64,000 bases of DNA from Hemerocallis citrina. Taxonomy: Eukaryota > Streptophyta > Magnoliopsida > Asparagales > Asphodelaceae. Made by a program: the position numbers and the translations under genes. Numbering within the stretch: the stretch's first letter is position 1; each line of letters starts with the position of its first letter. Below the pieces are notes generated by a model that searched no databases, was not told the DNA's origin, and worked only from the letters and a program-made list of their open reading frames with translations. The stretch spans positions 249,167,122-249,231,121 of the forward strand of contig CM030364.1 in NCBI GenBank assembly GCA_017893485.1. The letters run 5' to 3'. Positions 24,001 through 34,690 of the stretch are shown one piece after another.

Positions 24001-25286
24001 CAAATTATGCTATTCTCCATCATCCTCTCCAACTTGCGTTTCAGTTGCACTCCCTGATTCAGTTAACAGAATTCGTTAATGTTTTTCCATTAGACTTAAC
24101 ACAATTATAAAATTTTCATCATTGCCCTGATCTATTATATTATACGGTCTCCAGCAGCTAGATAACCAAATCTTCATTTCAAAACTTCATTGAATAACTC
24201 TCTCCTATCTTCTCTGCAACAATGGAGGAAAGAAAGATGACAAGTAAATAGTTCATCACGTCGTTCCTTCGCTTACCAGTATTACACTTTGGCTTGATAG
24301 AAGCACACTTTGCTTTTGCTATTCACTTACTTCTATTTCTAGTTATATGCATTGTAAATTCACCTTGCCGTCTTGAGCAGGAGTGGGAAGCAGTGTTTTA
24401 AATATCACCTGTTAAAACTTAATATCACCTGTTAAAACTTAAAGCCGTTATACCGGCCGTTATAACGGTTTAGACAGGTTAACGATACCGATACAAGTGT
24501 TGAAAATGTTATTATTCCGATATACCTACATGATTCAATATCGGGTGTTATAAAAGGAAAAAGCACCAAAGACCTTTGGGTTAGGGTTCAAACCCAAACC
24601 AAATTGGACCCGAACCCATCGTATTAACGAAGAGAAGAGGCAAAATCAACCAAAAAAACTTTAAATTCTCTCATCTCTGTTGCTTCCTCTCTCCCAAGAA
24701 TTCACCACACAATTACTCCTCATGTTTTTATTTATTGTGCACTCAAAGAGGAGATGTGGACATAGGGATTTTTATTTTCTCTTAATCTCAAATTATTATG
24801 GACAGTACTGCGTTTGTAATTGTATGTAATAGAGAGATGAGAAACTACAACTAATTATATGGAGATAGGACAAAAAATACATCATATCCATTCAAATATC
24901 TTTGACTCTTTTATGTACAAAATTACAAATTTTGATTTTATGCTTACTATGTTCGGTCATTATTAGCCTAATTTCTTCTATGAGTGTATATATACAAAAA
25001 GAACAATAAACATCCCCTCAGTTAGTAAATAATGACTTAAAAGAATATTTTAAGTGGCAAGAGCAGATTGCTTTCTATGGAGTAAACAAAGAGACCTTTC
25101 AACTTGTGTTTAAGTTTTCTTCAAAAAATTCTGTCTTATCTTCAAATCTTTAATATGTAGCTATCTTTCTTTTATTTAAAGATTTCATGTAGACGATTAT
25201 ATAATTCGAATATAACTACGATTAATTGCATTAAGTTCTTTGTACTTGTAATATATAATCTGTAATGGTCATCTAAATGACATTTA

Positions 25287-25333
<47 letters not shown>

Positions 25334-26803
25334 CACCTGATATGTTAACCATATAATTTAAAATATTGCCGATATATCACTGATATCCGGTATCCGATAG
25401 GTAAATTTGTCTTCCGGTACAATAACGATATCCGATACTTAAAACATTGGTGCCAAGCACTAAAAGCCGCTTGCGGTTGGAGGAGGGGTCGTAATCTGAT
25501 GGTGTACGGGACTGGAGGCGGGAGAAGCTAGGGCTTGGTAGCACTCCCATGAGAGGTTCTTTATATATAGATTATACTTTTGGGATATAGTGTTGTATCG
25601 ATTTTGGTTGGCAGTTGTCCTTTATATTGGTTGAATATTGGTTGAATATTGGGTTTGTAATATCAGGACTTGGATGGGAACTCCTAGTGGCCGGTTGTAG
25701 TTTCATGACATTACTCACTAATGAAACAGGGTGACATGTCACCTTTCGACTCATAAAAACACCGAGTTGTATACACATAAGGTTGTCTAATCTCTTTTAA
25801 CCAGGATTCTCAAAAAGAACAGGATTTTCTTAGTAAAACTCTCAAACGAAGTTCTCTTGTCTCCTTCTACATAATGATCACCGTGCTATATATATATATA
25901 TATATTATATAATAAAACACAAAGAAAGCTATCAAGTGACTCTCATTCAATAGGGTTGAAATCAATGGTCTAGATCTAACCTCACAAAACATATTTTCCC
26001 GCCCAAAAGTTTCTCCCCAAAACTCAAATTCAAATCCCCAAAACAACTCCTTTATTTATTTATTTATTTATTTCTCTCTCATTCTCTCTCTCTCCCTCTC
26101 TCTTATTCTCTCTCTATTTACTCAAAAATTTATATTTTCAGATTTCAGGTTTATAAATTTTCAGATTTTTTATGCATTTTTTTATTGCTCATGTTACATT
26201 GAAAATAACAAATATCTCATCAACAGTTAAATTTCATCATTTTCCACACTTAAAGTTCTAAGAAGTTAGATTTTACACCCTCATTTATAATTATTTTTCG
26301 ACATATACTAATGGAAACATGGACTTTTATTTACAACTAATTATTGTTTTACTATTCAAACTTGAGCTTCATAATTGTTGTTTTATTGTTTACAAGATTT
26401 CCGAAGACGTGCCGTAGGCACGTGCCCACGGGCAAATTTAGTATATATATATATATATAGTGAGAGAGACCCCTTCCATTGTACACTCGGCCTTCGGGCC
26501 TTTGTATCGACGATCCGAACCGTTCACATTGATCTACACGTCTAAATTAGTCTAAATATGTAAAATGAAGTCATTTGAAATTCATTTTTCCATACATTGA
26601 AGTGTTACAAAATTGTATGGCTGAATATCGTTTTTTTTATAATAACATGATGGATAGGAAAATGAATATCAAATGACTTGATTTTACATATTTAGACTAA
26701 TTTAGACTAATTTAGACGTGTAGATTAATGAGAACGGTTCGAATTTTCGATACAAAGGCCCGAAGGCCGAGTGCACACCATGGCTAGCGCACAACGGAAG
26801 ATT

Positions 26804-26862
<59 letters not shown>

Positions 26863-27208
26863 CAAATTGATGCGATTCTTCTATAGTGATTACCTAATTG
26901 ATTGAATTTTGAGCTAAATTTAACACGAGTTTAATCCCTGTACCCCAAATATATCAGTCTATATACAAAATCTTGAAACAAACAGTTCGACACATCTCAA
27001 AAAGCTATCTTTAACATCGACTTTGGATTCTTTTCCCCCAATATTTCAATCAACAAACAAAATTTAGAAATTAACACAGAAAAAGAGGGGGAAACACAAG
27101 AATCAAACACGAAACAACCATACATCTTCTAAGAATCTGGATTCAAATTTTATTTCAAAAATAATGAGATTTGATGAGAAAATCCGTACCGTTCTCGACG
27201 TACGCCAT
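21083..27208 (-). CDS. Selenoprotein-K-like glycine-rich membrane protein (Cys form), four exons
   Basis: Coding exons on -: 27208-27190, 21554-21451, 21365-21203 and 21120-21083, together 324 bases encoding 107 residues plus TAA. Every junction is GT-AG and in phase (donors GTACGG, GTAATG, GTAAGT; acceptors TTTCAG, TTGCAG, TTTCAG). The protein starts MAYVENG. It continues with VVKSKRTIWRLSTISDFF and a hydrophobic span (about residues 20-41, one membrane helix), then a Lys-rich EYKKQSKKW, a Gly/Pro/Arg-rich segment and a C-terminal SSLPACGSCCGG. This is the SelK/SelG family: small single-pass ER membrane proteins; animal SelK acts in ER-associated degradation and palmitoylation. Animals carry selenocysteine near the C-terminus, while here all positions are Cys, as expected in land plants. 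Intron 1 is 5.6 kb and full of transposons; the others are 85 and 82 bp. Confidence 0.92.
21658..22594. mobile_element. hAT-type MITE, 937 bp, in intron 1
   Basis: Terminal repeats TAGGGATGT / ACATCCCTA followed inside by GGCCCGGGC-type sequence on both ends. The flanking 8-bp duplication CTCCAGCC / CTCAAGCC matches at 7 of 8 positions. The interior is rich in GGCCCA words at both ends and AT-rich in the middle. No transposase. Confidence 0.8.
22595..24390. other. Intron 1 sequence without recognised elements
   Basis: AT-rich intron. It contains an AAATC pentamer run near 23880-23900 and a TTTAGCCG / CGGCTAAA inverted repeat (23578-23609). No exon is supported here. Confidence 0.5.
24391..25449. 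mobile_element. hAT-like non-autonomous element, 1059 bp, in intron 1
   Basis: Ends CAGTGTTTTAAATATC and (reverse complement) CAATGTTTTAAGTATC, with the CA(A/G)TG terminus of hAT elements. The 8-bp flanks GTGGGAAG and GTGCCAAG agree at 6 of 8 positions. It holds a 20-bp tandem duplication AATATCACCTGTTAAAACTT (24401-24440) and an (AT)n run (25290-25330). Both subterminal regions are rich in CCGATA / CCGGTATC words. Confidence 0.6.
25450..25899. other. Intron 1 sequence
   Basis: No exon or RNA gene seen. TTGGTTGAATATTGG is present in two adjacent copies near 25625-25650. Confidence 0.4.
25900..26441 (+). mobile_element. Non-autonomous Helitron, about 540 bp, in intron 1
   Basis: The 5' region TATATAATAAAACACAAAGA and the 3' end are typical of short plant Helitrons: GTGCCGTAGGCAC (hairpin, 26409-26421) followed by TGCCCACGGGCA (hairpin, 26423-26434) and TTTAG|T. 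It has no inverted terminal repeats and lies in AT-rich DNA. The canonical CTAG terminus has decayed to TTAG. The 5' end within the (TA)n run is approximate. Confidence 0.7.
26460..26802. mobile_element. MITE with arms over 110 bp, inserted in a (TA)n run
   Basis: Arms 26481-26591 and 26657-26778 are nearly perfect reverse complements. Outer words are GTACACTCGGCCTTCGGGCC / GGCCCGAAGGCCGAGTGCAC and inner words TTAGTCTAAATATGTAAAAT / ATTTTACATATTTAGACTAA. The right arm has an extra 12-bp AATTTAGACTAA duplication. (TA)n flanks both sides, so a TA target is likely. Non-coding; it could fold as a long hairpin in the pre-mRNA intron. Confidence 0.85.
26803..26861. repeat. (GT)n(AT)n microsatellite
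   Basis: GT repeats (about 26804-26822) followed by AT repeats to 26861, at the right edge of the inverted-repeat MITE. Confidence 0.9.
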
Positions 27209-27469
27209 GAATTGGGTCTCTTTGATGAGAATTACGACGACAATGGTGGTTAGTGTTCTTGTTTTTGGGGAAGAGAACGGGCATTGGCGTGGAATGAGAG
27301 GGACAGCCAATCGCGTCGTGCCAGCTGTGGGTAGTTGCGTTGTGGAAGTCGCCGACGACTTCGAGAAAGTTCAGAACCGAAGATTGATTACGAGGAATAA
27401 AGTTTGCACTAGTATAAAGTACGGTTTTATTTATTTATTTATTTATTTGAACAAGGCCGTGCTAAACAC
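27209..27469 (-). promoter_or_regulatory. 5' UTR and promoter region of the selenoprotein-K-like gene
   Basis: Immediately upstream of the ATG on -. It is locally rich in CG dinucleotides (27250-27370), unlike the surrounding DNA, and has an AGCCAATCGCG (CCAAT) word at about 27307 on +. A TTTATACT sequence on - at about 27412-27420 could serve as TATA element. The region ends abruptly at the target duplication of the MULE MITE, 261 bases above the ATG. The exact transcription start is not visible. Confidence 0.5.
27424..27449. repeat. (TTTA)n microsatellite
   Basis: Six tetramers of TTTA next to the MULE MITE target site. A similar run lies in the Helitron at 26050-26074. Confidence 0.9.
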
Positions 27470-28349
27470 GATTTTTTTTTGCCGTACAATCGGCTAATTT
27501 TTAAAAAATATTTACGATTATGAGCCAGTTTCGAAACTATTAGCATTCCTCGGCTACTTTGTACTACGTCAGCAGTGGCCGCTATTTTCATTAGTGACAT
27601 CTTTATTTTGAAAGTCGTTAATGGGAATAGCGACATATGTTTTAAAATATTTTTTTAAAAAAATGTTAGTTCTCATTGTTTGCACTAGCAACCTTAGTAC
27701 ATATGAGGTTGCTAATGATATTAGCGACCACAAATAAATGTATTGTGACACTTAGAGATTTCTAGAAAGCTTTTTTTTTCTTGGGATTTTTTTAAAAAAA
27801 ACTGGGATCGCTTTGGGAATAACGACCTTAGTATACTTCGATGTTATTCGTAATAGCGACCTCAGTAGAAAATTCAATCTCCTTATTCTTTGTAAAATTT
27901 GCAAAATAGTTACACAACTAAGACCTCTATTCGAAATAGCAACCTTAGTACAATAAACACCTCTATTTCAAATAGCGATATTTGTATAACTAAGGTCATT
28001 ATTCAGAATAATGACATCAGTTTCAAAAATAAATTGATTGTTTTTTTTCAGAGAGAAAAAAGCTCTCTAGATTTTGTCAAGTGTTAGAATACAGTTCAGT
28101 AAAAGTCGCTAATCTCATTAGTGACTTCATATATGCTTCGCTAATAGGAATAACGACAACAATTTTTTTTAAAAATATTTTAAAACATAGGCCGCTATTT
28201 TCATTAGTTACTTTCAAAATGAAGAGATCGCTAATGAGAATAGCAGCTGTTGCTGATGTGGCACAAAGTAGCCCCGAGTGCTAATAGTTTCGAAACTGGC
28301 TCATATTCACAAATATTTTCAAAAAGTAGCCTATTACGGCAAAAAATTT
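27470..28349. mobile_element. Non-autonomous MULE (MITE), 880 bp, with 9-10 bp target duplication
   Basis: Flanked by GCTAAACAC at 27461-27469 and 28350-28358 (10 bp if the preceding T is included), the duplication size of Mutator-like elements. Inverted repeats run about 200 bp inward from both ends. They include GAGCCAGTTTCGAAACTATTAGCA on both sides (given here as GAGCCAGTTTCGAAAC plus its continuation) and GCTACTTTGT. The middle carries many degenerate copies of AATAGCGACCT(C/T)AGTA in both orientations. No coding capacity. Confidence 0.9.
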
Positions 28350-28379
28350 GCTAAACACATGCACATTATATATCAGATT

Positions 28380-28571
28380 AGGATTTTAAGGATTTTAAGG
28401 GGCAAATGGGATTCGAGCTCCTGACCTCCTTACAAACAAAAGAGTAATGCTTCACTACCAATTCTACTATCATTCTCTTTCACTATCTTAGATGACATAT
28501 TTCTATTGGAGTGTGTCACCTAAGATAATAAAGAGAAACATAGTGAAATTGGTAATGAGTGTTGCATTACT
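28380..28571 (-). repeat. tRNA-like SINE fragment and inverted repeat
   Basis: On -, TTGGTAGTGAAGCATTACTC (A-box side) and GAGCTCGAATCCC (B-box like) have RNA polymerase III promoter spacing. The A-box side is repeated in inverted orientation at about 28520-28571, forming a foldback of roughly 130 bp (arms include TTTCACTATCTTAG.TGACA). This may be two head-to-head SINE ends. Confidence 0.5.
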
Positions 28572-29290
28572 CCAAACAAAAAACCCACAGTTATACTAGC
28601 AATATGTTTGTTTTTTCTTTTCCTCATTGTTTTTGCTCATGATGCTATATTGTTATAAACTTCATTTGTCTTTTTTTGTGCATAATCATTATGATCAATT
28701 TCAATGCTGCTCGCTCAATAATAGTGACAATTGGATACAAAAATTATTAGCTCTAAAAAAATTAGGCACTTAATTACTTCTCACAAAAATTCCAACGTCC
28801 ATCTCAATTCACATAACATCTCTCAAATGGAAAATAGATATAAACTGGTAACCTCACAAATATAATTATAAAATTTTAAGTTCATTTGTAGACATTATGA
28901 AAATGAAAGGAATATACCCATGAAAATGTGATATAGAACGAGCGATACTTGACTTATATCTGAACGATAATGAACTTTTGAATATCTACAATGTTTTTAT
29001 TTTTCTTCTCTTCCACATTACAGCATTTTAAATTAAATGATTAATTTGTATGGTGCTCACGGAAATTTGTCAAAGAACAAAGACATCTCATGTATCTTCA
29101 GTAATCTAGTTCTTCAAGTTTTTACTATTTTTTTGCCTCCAAAGTTATCCAAAATCTTTATTTACTAACAACATCTAAAATCTTTTGCCACAAAAAATAA
29201 AATAAAAATTATGTAGTATATGATATTATTTTCCTTTTGATAATAGTTTTTCTAAGCTTTTGAGTTATAAATCAATTCAGACAACCATTT
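28572..29290. other. AT-rich intergenic DNA
   Basis: No gene or repeat structure recognised. Confidence 0.4.
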
Positions 29291-29429
29291 TGTGAAAACT
29301 TCTAACCATGTGTGGTTGTTGGAAGAACAGATGAATTTTACTGACCATCCAATGAAGGACGGCGGCCATAATGTCAGGTTGGCGGTGACCGGTTTAACCC
29401 ACCCCCTAGCTATGGGTATTTTAACTTGG

Positions 29430-29960
29430 CCGGGCTATAGCGTTGCTTCGTCGTCGAGCTATGGACTCCTTCTTGCCGAGCTACAGGCATCGCCGAGCTA
29501 TAAGGACCTTTTGTCGTCGAATTACCACGTCGTTGAGCTACCAGGAACGTCGTTGCCGAGCTATGACGCTCTCTGTCCATCGATCTATAGGGGATTATCT
29601 CTCCGAGCTCTGATCTCCATCGCCAAATTATTGTGAATTGTCGAGCTATGGAGCTCTTAATTCCGTAGAGCTATGAAGCTTTGTAGATGGTGGCCGAGCT
29701 ATGCTGGATTATCTCGCTGAGCTCTGATCTCCATCGCCGAGATATGTGCGAGTTGTCGAGTTATGGAGCTCTTATCACTGCCGAACTATGAAGCTTTGTA
29801 GATGGTGGCCGAGCTACAGTCTTCATCGAGCTTCGTCAAGCTATGGGGAGGCCACTGTTTCGTTGAGCTATAAGCTCTCTCGTGGAGCTACAGCTCCTTG
29901 TCAAAGGTGGAGCTTTGTCGAAGGCTTCGATCTTGGCGACGACACGGAGCTAGGGTGGCG
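29430..29960. repeat. Degenerate CGAGCTAT repeats
   Basis: About twenty copies of CGAGCTA(T/C)(G/A) or close variants at irregular spacings of 20-45 bases, with CCTTGTCG/CATCGC type spacers. The segment containing TATCTC.C.GAGCTCTGATCTCCATCGCC is present twice (about 29595 and 29710). No long open frame is conserved through it. Confidence 0.6.
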
Positions 29961-30880
29961 CTTGGGTTTTGAAGAAGTAGTTTCAAAGAAGAAGAAGCCA
30001 GGATTTGGGTTTGGGTTTTGGATTTTAGGATTCGGGTTTTGAAGTGATATTGGGCTTGGTCCCGGCCCCGAATTTCCCCTCAACCTAGGGTTTAGTCGTT
30101 CAGGTTCGAAGTGCTAGCGGGTTTGTGTTTGGAAACCCGACCCGAAAATCTGGGGCAAAAAACCATAGTTTCTTTTCTTCTCATTTTTGGACCCGAAAGT
30201 TTGAAGCTTCTTCTTGGCTTTGGATTTGGTCGATCTTCAATCCTTGATCATCTTCGAACGAAAGTTGGTCGTGTTTCTTGTTGGAGTCCTTGTGGCGAGG
30301 TAGGAGATAAATCTCTTTGAACGAGTGAAGTTGCAAGGCAGGAACTTATTCAACTCTTCCTTCAAAGTTTTGAGTTATTGTTCTTGATATGTTGAGAAGC
30401 GGAGTTCAAAGTTGGGATATTGTTGTATAAGTTGATGGAGTTAATAAACTAGGAATTTGGCTTGCATTGGGTTTCTTATTGTTGGGGGTGATTTTCGAGC
30501 TCACCAAGTGTTTGACGAATTATTTACCCCATTGTGCCCACCAAATGTTTGTTGACTTATCTACCCTATTGTACCCACCAAGTGTTTGTTAAATTGTCTA
30601 CCCCATTGAACTACTCTTTCATCGGCCCAACGTTGTGACGTTCGCCCGTTTTGCCGATCAAACATCTCGTCGTCCGTTCTGCTGAACCGCTATTTCATCA
30701 ACCAAGCGTTATATTGTTCACTTGTTTTGTCATTCGAGCATTTCGCTGTTGGACGAGTGTTCCGTCGGTCTGGGAGCTGAGTGCTTTGATCGTTGGATCT
30801 GGAGAATGTGAATGAGCTAGACGAGTTGTTGTTGAGGCAATTCTTGTGATGGAGTTGAACGATCAAACTTGCTATTTGCA
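29961..30880. other. Non-coding sequence next to the hairpin arrays
   Basis: Contains GGTTTGGGTTTTGGATTTTAGG-like G/T-rich runs (about 29995-30040) and CCTAGGGTTT (30085). A possible leader or LTR piece, but no partner copy was found. GTTTGTTGACTTATCTACCC / GTTTGTTAAATTGTCTACCC repeats occur near 30548 and 30585. Confidence 0.35.
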
Positions 30881-31965
30881 CCTAGTAGGTTTGTAGAGAC
30901 AACTCTATGACTGAGAGGGATGTAGAACTTTCTTTTTTATCCCGACAGGTTTAGAGAGACAACTCTGAAGCAGAGTAGGTCGTAGAGCTTGTTGTTTGAT
31001 CCCACCAAGTTAAAAGAGACAACTCGTAGGAGAGTGGGTCATTGAACTTGTTATTTATTCCCAACAAGTTTGTAAAGGCAACTCTGAGACGGAGTTGGAC
31101 GTAAAGCTTTTCGTTTGCAACTAGCAAGTTTATAGAGGACTCCATGACGAAGTTGGACGTTTGAACTTACCGTTTGGGCCTGGCAAGTTTGTAGAGGTAA
31201 CTCTGAGATGGGGTTGGTCATAGAACTTGTCGTTTGATCTCGACAAGTTTGGACAGACAACTCTAAGATGGAGTTGGTCGTTGAAATTTTAGTTTATTCC
31301 CAACAAGTTTGTAGAAGTAACTCTGAGCTCGAGTTGATGTGGAGCTTGTTGTTTGAACCCAACAAGTTTGTAGAGACAACCTCTAAGATGGAGTTAGGCG
31401 TAGAGCTTGCCGTTTGATCCTGACAAATTTGTAGAGACAACTCTAGGGCGGAGTTGAACGTTGAACTTGTTGTTTGATCCCTGCAAGTTTAGAGAGAACC
31501 CTATGACAGAATTGATCATTAACTTGCCATTTGATCCTAGCAAATTTGAAGAAGCTACTCCTGACACAGAGTTGAACGTTTGAACTTGCTGTTTGCGCCT
31601 AGCATGTTTGTAGAGATAACTCTTAGACAGAGTTGGACATTTGAACTCATTGTTTGTTCCTAACAAGTTTGTTGAGGCAACTTTGAGACGAAGTTGATGT
31701 TGAACTTGCCGTTTGATCCCAGCAAGTTTATAGATAACTCTTTGACGGAGTTAGACGTTGAACTTACCGTTTGCGCCTAGCAAGTTTTGTAGAGATAACC
31801 TAAAAACGGAGTTGGACTTTGAACTTGTAGTGCGCCCAACAAGTTCTGTAGAGACACCTTGTGATGGAGCTGGTGTTTGGATTCGCTGTTTGCACCCAGC
31901 GAGTTTGTAGAGACAATTCTAGGCCGATGTTGTATGTCGAGCCTATTGCAAGAAGATGAGGGGTT
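30881..31965. repeat. Tandem array A, about 18 units of 59-60 bp
   Basis: Unit pattern: AACTTG-N2-GTTTG-N8-CAAGTT-TGTAGAG-ACAACTCTGAGACGGAGTTGGACGTTG (variable). Each unit has two self-complementary parts: AACTTG...CAAGTT and CAACTC...GAGTTG. Units diverge by 10-25%. No open frame is conserved. Confidence 0.85.
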
Positions 31966-32674
31966 GTTGGAAGAGCTCAAGTGAAGAGCGGGGCGCTAAA
32001 CTCATTGTTTGGAGTCAACGAGTTGTTGGTGGAGCTCGAGCGGATAGTGAGGCAGTGAACTCTTTGTTTGGAACCAACGAGTTGTTGATGGATCTCGAAC
32101 GGAGAGTAGGGAATCGAACTCGCTGTTTGGAGCCAACGAGTTGCTGATGGAGCTCAAGTGGAGAGCATGGCAATGAACTCGCTGTTCAGAGCCAACGAAT
32201 TGCTGATGGAGCCTGTCCGGAAAGCAGGGCATCGAACTCGCTGTTTGGAGCCAACGAGTTATTGATGGAGCTCGAGTGGAGAGCAGGGCATCAAACTCGC
32301 TGTTTGGAGCCAACGAATTGCTGATTGAGCTTGTGCAGAGATCAAGGCATTGAACTCGTTGTTTGGAGTCAATGGGTTGTTAATGGAACTCGAGCGGAGA
32401 GCGAAGTGTCAAACTTGTTGCTAACAAGTTTTTTCTGGAACTCAAGCAGAGATCAGAGCATTGAATTTGTTGTTTTGGGTCAACGAGTTATTGACGGAGC
32501 TCGAGTGAAGAACCAGACGTTGAACTCGTTGTTGGGAGCCAACAAGTCGCTGACGAAGCCTAATTGAAGAGAAAGGCATTAAGTTCGTTGTTTGGAGTAA
32601 ACGAGTTGTTGATGGAGCTCGTGCAGAGACCAGAGTGTTGAACTAGTTGTTTGGAGCTAACAAGTTGTTAATGG
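31966..32674. repeat. Tandem array B, about 12 units of 60 bp
   Basis: Unit pattern: AACTCG-TTGTTTGGAGCCAA-CGAGTT-GTTGATGGAGCTCGAGCGGAGAGCAGAGCATTG. The spacing and hairpin position match array A, but both arms change (AACTTG/CAAGTT to AACTCG/CGAGTT). The array continues after the solo LTR at 34218. Confidence 0.85.
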
Positions 32675-33919
32675 TGTTGGTGTATGTCCTAGGGATCAGT
32701 TGTGTATTGATATTACTAGTTTACATTGTATCATGATGTTTATTTCATATATGAGGCATTTCATTTATTGTGTTGTTTATTGTGATTAAATAAACATAAT
32801 AAAATCTTTAGAATAGTTGGTTCAATACCATGGGATATCAAGTGTATGACTTGACTGTGAGATCATATTGGTTGTAATCAAAACACTATTCTTACATGTC
32901 CCTAGTCAAATATTATTGTGATTTAGGACAATAATAATACATAGAGACTAGTATATGCGCAGACTGATGACCATATCTCACGGGTCATGGATATGAGATA
33001 TCAATTCTTCACATGGGTACATATTAGAGTAATAATGTATTGGACTGACCCACCATGAGAACGCTGCATGGATCGTTACGTGAGTGTCATAATCGGTTCT
33101 CACAGTGACTATGGTGTATGTAGTCCTTTGACTTGAAGTCACTATGTTCCCTACATGATAAGTTATATATTTTAATGTCGTCAAACGTTGTCTGTAATAA
33201 GGTGATTATAAAGTCAACTATTGGATATACTACGAATCATGCGGAGGGATGTGGGTGACTTATATAGAATTTGTCCCTCTTACATATCAAGAGAGATATC
33301 TATGGGTCCCTTGATTGAGTGAGACTACAAAATGCATGGCCGTGCTTAAATGAGTCAGTATGAGATATTGAGCTCATTTATCTTAGTAAGTCTACTCGGA
33401 CATCAAGAAACCAAAGATTGAACTATACAAGGGTGACACGCTCTATGCCTTGTGGTCAATTAAGATATATGGACAAAGAGACTAGACTACATGATAATAT
33501 TGGTCACGAATAGGTTATGTATAATCACTAACATTCCCGTTACTTGAGTAGCAATGATGTATTCCTAGATACCGTTTACTGTTTATAATACTAGAATATG
33601 GTTTTAGTATTACTGTCAACGTAATGAGAACCTATAGGGTCATACACATAGAATGGATCGAAATTGAGATTTAAATTCATAAGATGAATTTAATTGGGGA
33701 TCCAAGTAAGACTTGGAATCCTGACATTGGTTGGACATTTAATTAAATTAAATGGGCTGACTAAAGTTCAAAGGCCCACGCACAAAACCGAACTAGGTCA
33801 GATTGTGAGTCCAACAGCCTCATTACTCTTTTAGGGTTGATTTTCTGCACCTATATATATGATACGTATCTGTGGAAAAGCGACGCATGAGAAAACCTAG
33901 CTGTCAAAGAAATTATGTA

Positions 33920-33952
<33 letters not shown>

Positions 33953-34217
33953 TTGTGAGGAACATTTACTTCCCGCAGCTAGCTCCGCGGTATGAGGGAA
34001 AGCTTGATTTGATCTGTTCGTGTGGATACCATAGAGGTACCACAATATTGTAGTGTTGTGATCGGCATACTGTGGAGACAACATATCCATCTTCAAGGTA
34101 TAACTCCTAAATACGATTTATGGTTTTCGCATGGATCCAAGGATAGGTTTTGATATAATTTTTTTTGTAATTTTTTTCATTGTGTATTTAATCTGAGATT
34201 ACTCTCGAAACATAACA
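32675..34217. mobile_element. Solo LTR, 1543 bp, inserted in array B
   Basis: Begins TGTTGGTGTATG and ends CATAACA, with a 5-bp target duplication AATGG at 32670-32674 and 34218-34222. No internal retroelement genes are present, so this is a solo LTR left by recombination. It contains a TATATATATG stretch (33852) and a (GT)n(GA)n run (33919-33951). The superfamily cannot be decided from the LTR alone. Confidence 0.9.
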
Positions 34218-34690
34218 AATGGAGCTCGAGCAGAGAGCAGAGCATTGAACTTGTTTTGTGGAGTCGATAAGTTGTTGATAGAGCTCGAGCGGAGAGCAGA
34301 GAATTGAACTCTTTATTTGGAGCCAACGAGTTTTCGATGGAGCTCAATCGATGAGGAGAGCATTGAATTCATTGTTTGGAGCCAACAAGTTGTTGATGGA
34401 GCTCGAATAGAGAGCAGAGTGTTGAACACGTTTTTTTGGAGCCAACGAGTTATTGATGGAGCTCGAGCGGTGAGCAGAGCGTTAAACTCGTTGTTTGGAG
34501 CAACAAGTTGTTGATGGAGCTCGAGCGGTGAGTAGAGCGTTGAACTCGCTATTTGGAGTCAACGAATTGTTAATGGAGCCTGAGCGAAGCACAAGGCATC
34601 GAACTCATTGTTTGGAGTTGACGAGTTGTTGGCCGGAGGAACTCAAGTGGCATGCAGAGCGCTGAAATCATTTTTGTGGAGCGAATGAGT
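34218..34690. repeat. Tandem array B, continuation, about 8 units
   Basis: Same 60-bp unit as 31966-32674 (GGAGCTCGAGC, GGAGCCAACGAGTT). The two segments were one array before the solo LTR inserted. Confidence 0.85.

Noticed and set aside
27171..27497. 108-codon plus-strand open frame
   Set aside because: It lies opposite exon 1 and the promoter of the selenoprotein-K-like gene, runs into a microsatellite and a MITE, and has no recognisable domain.
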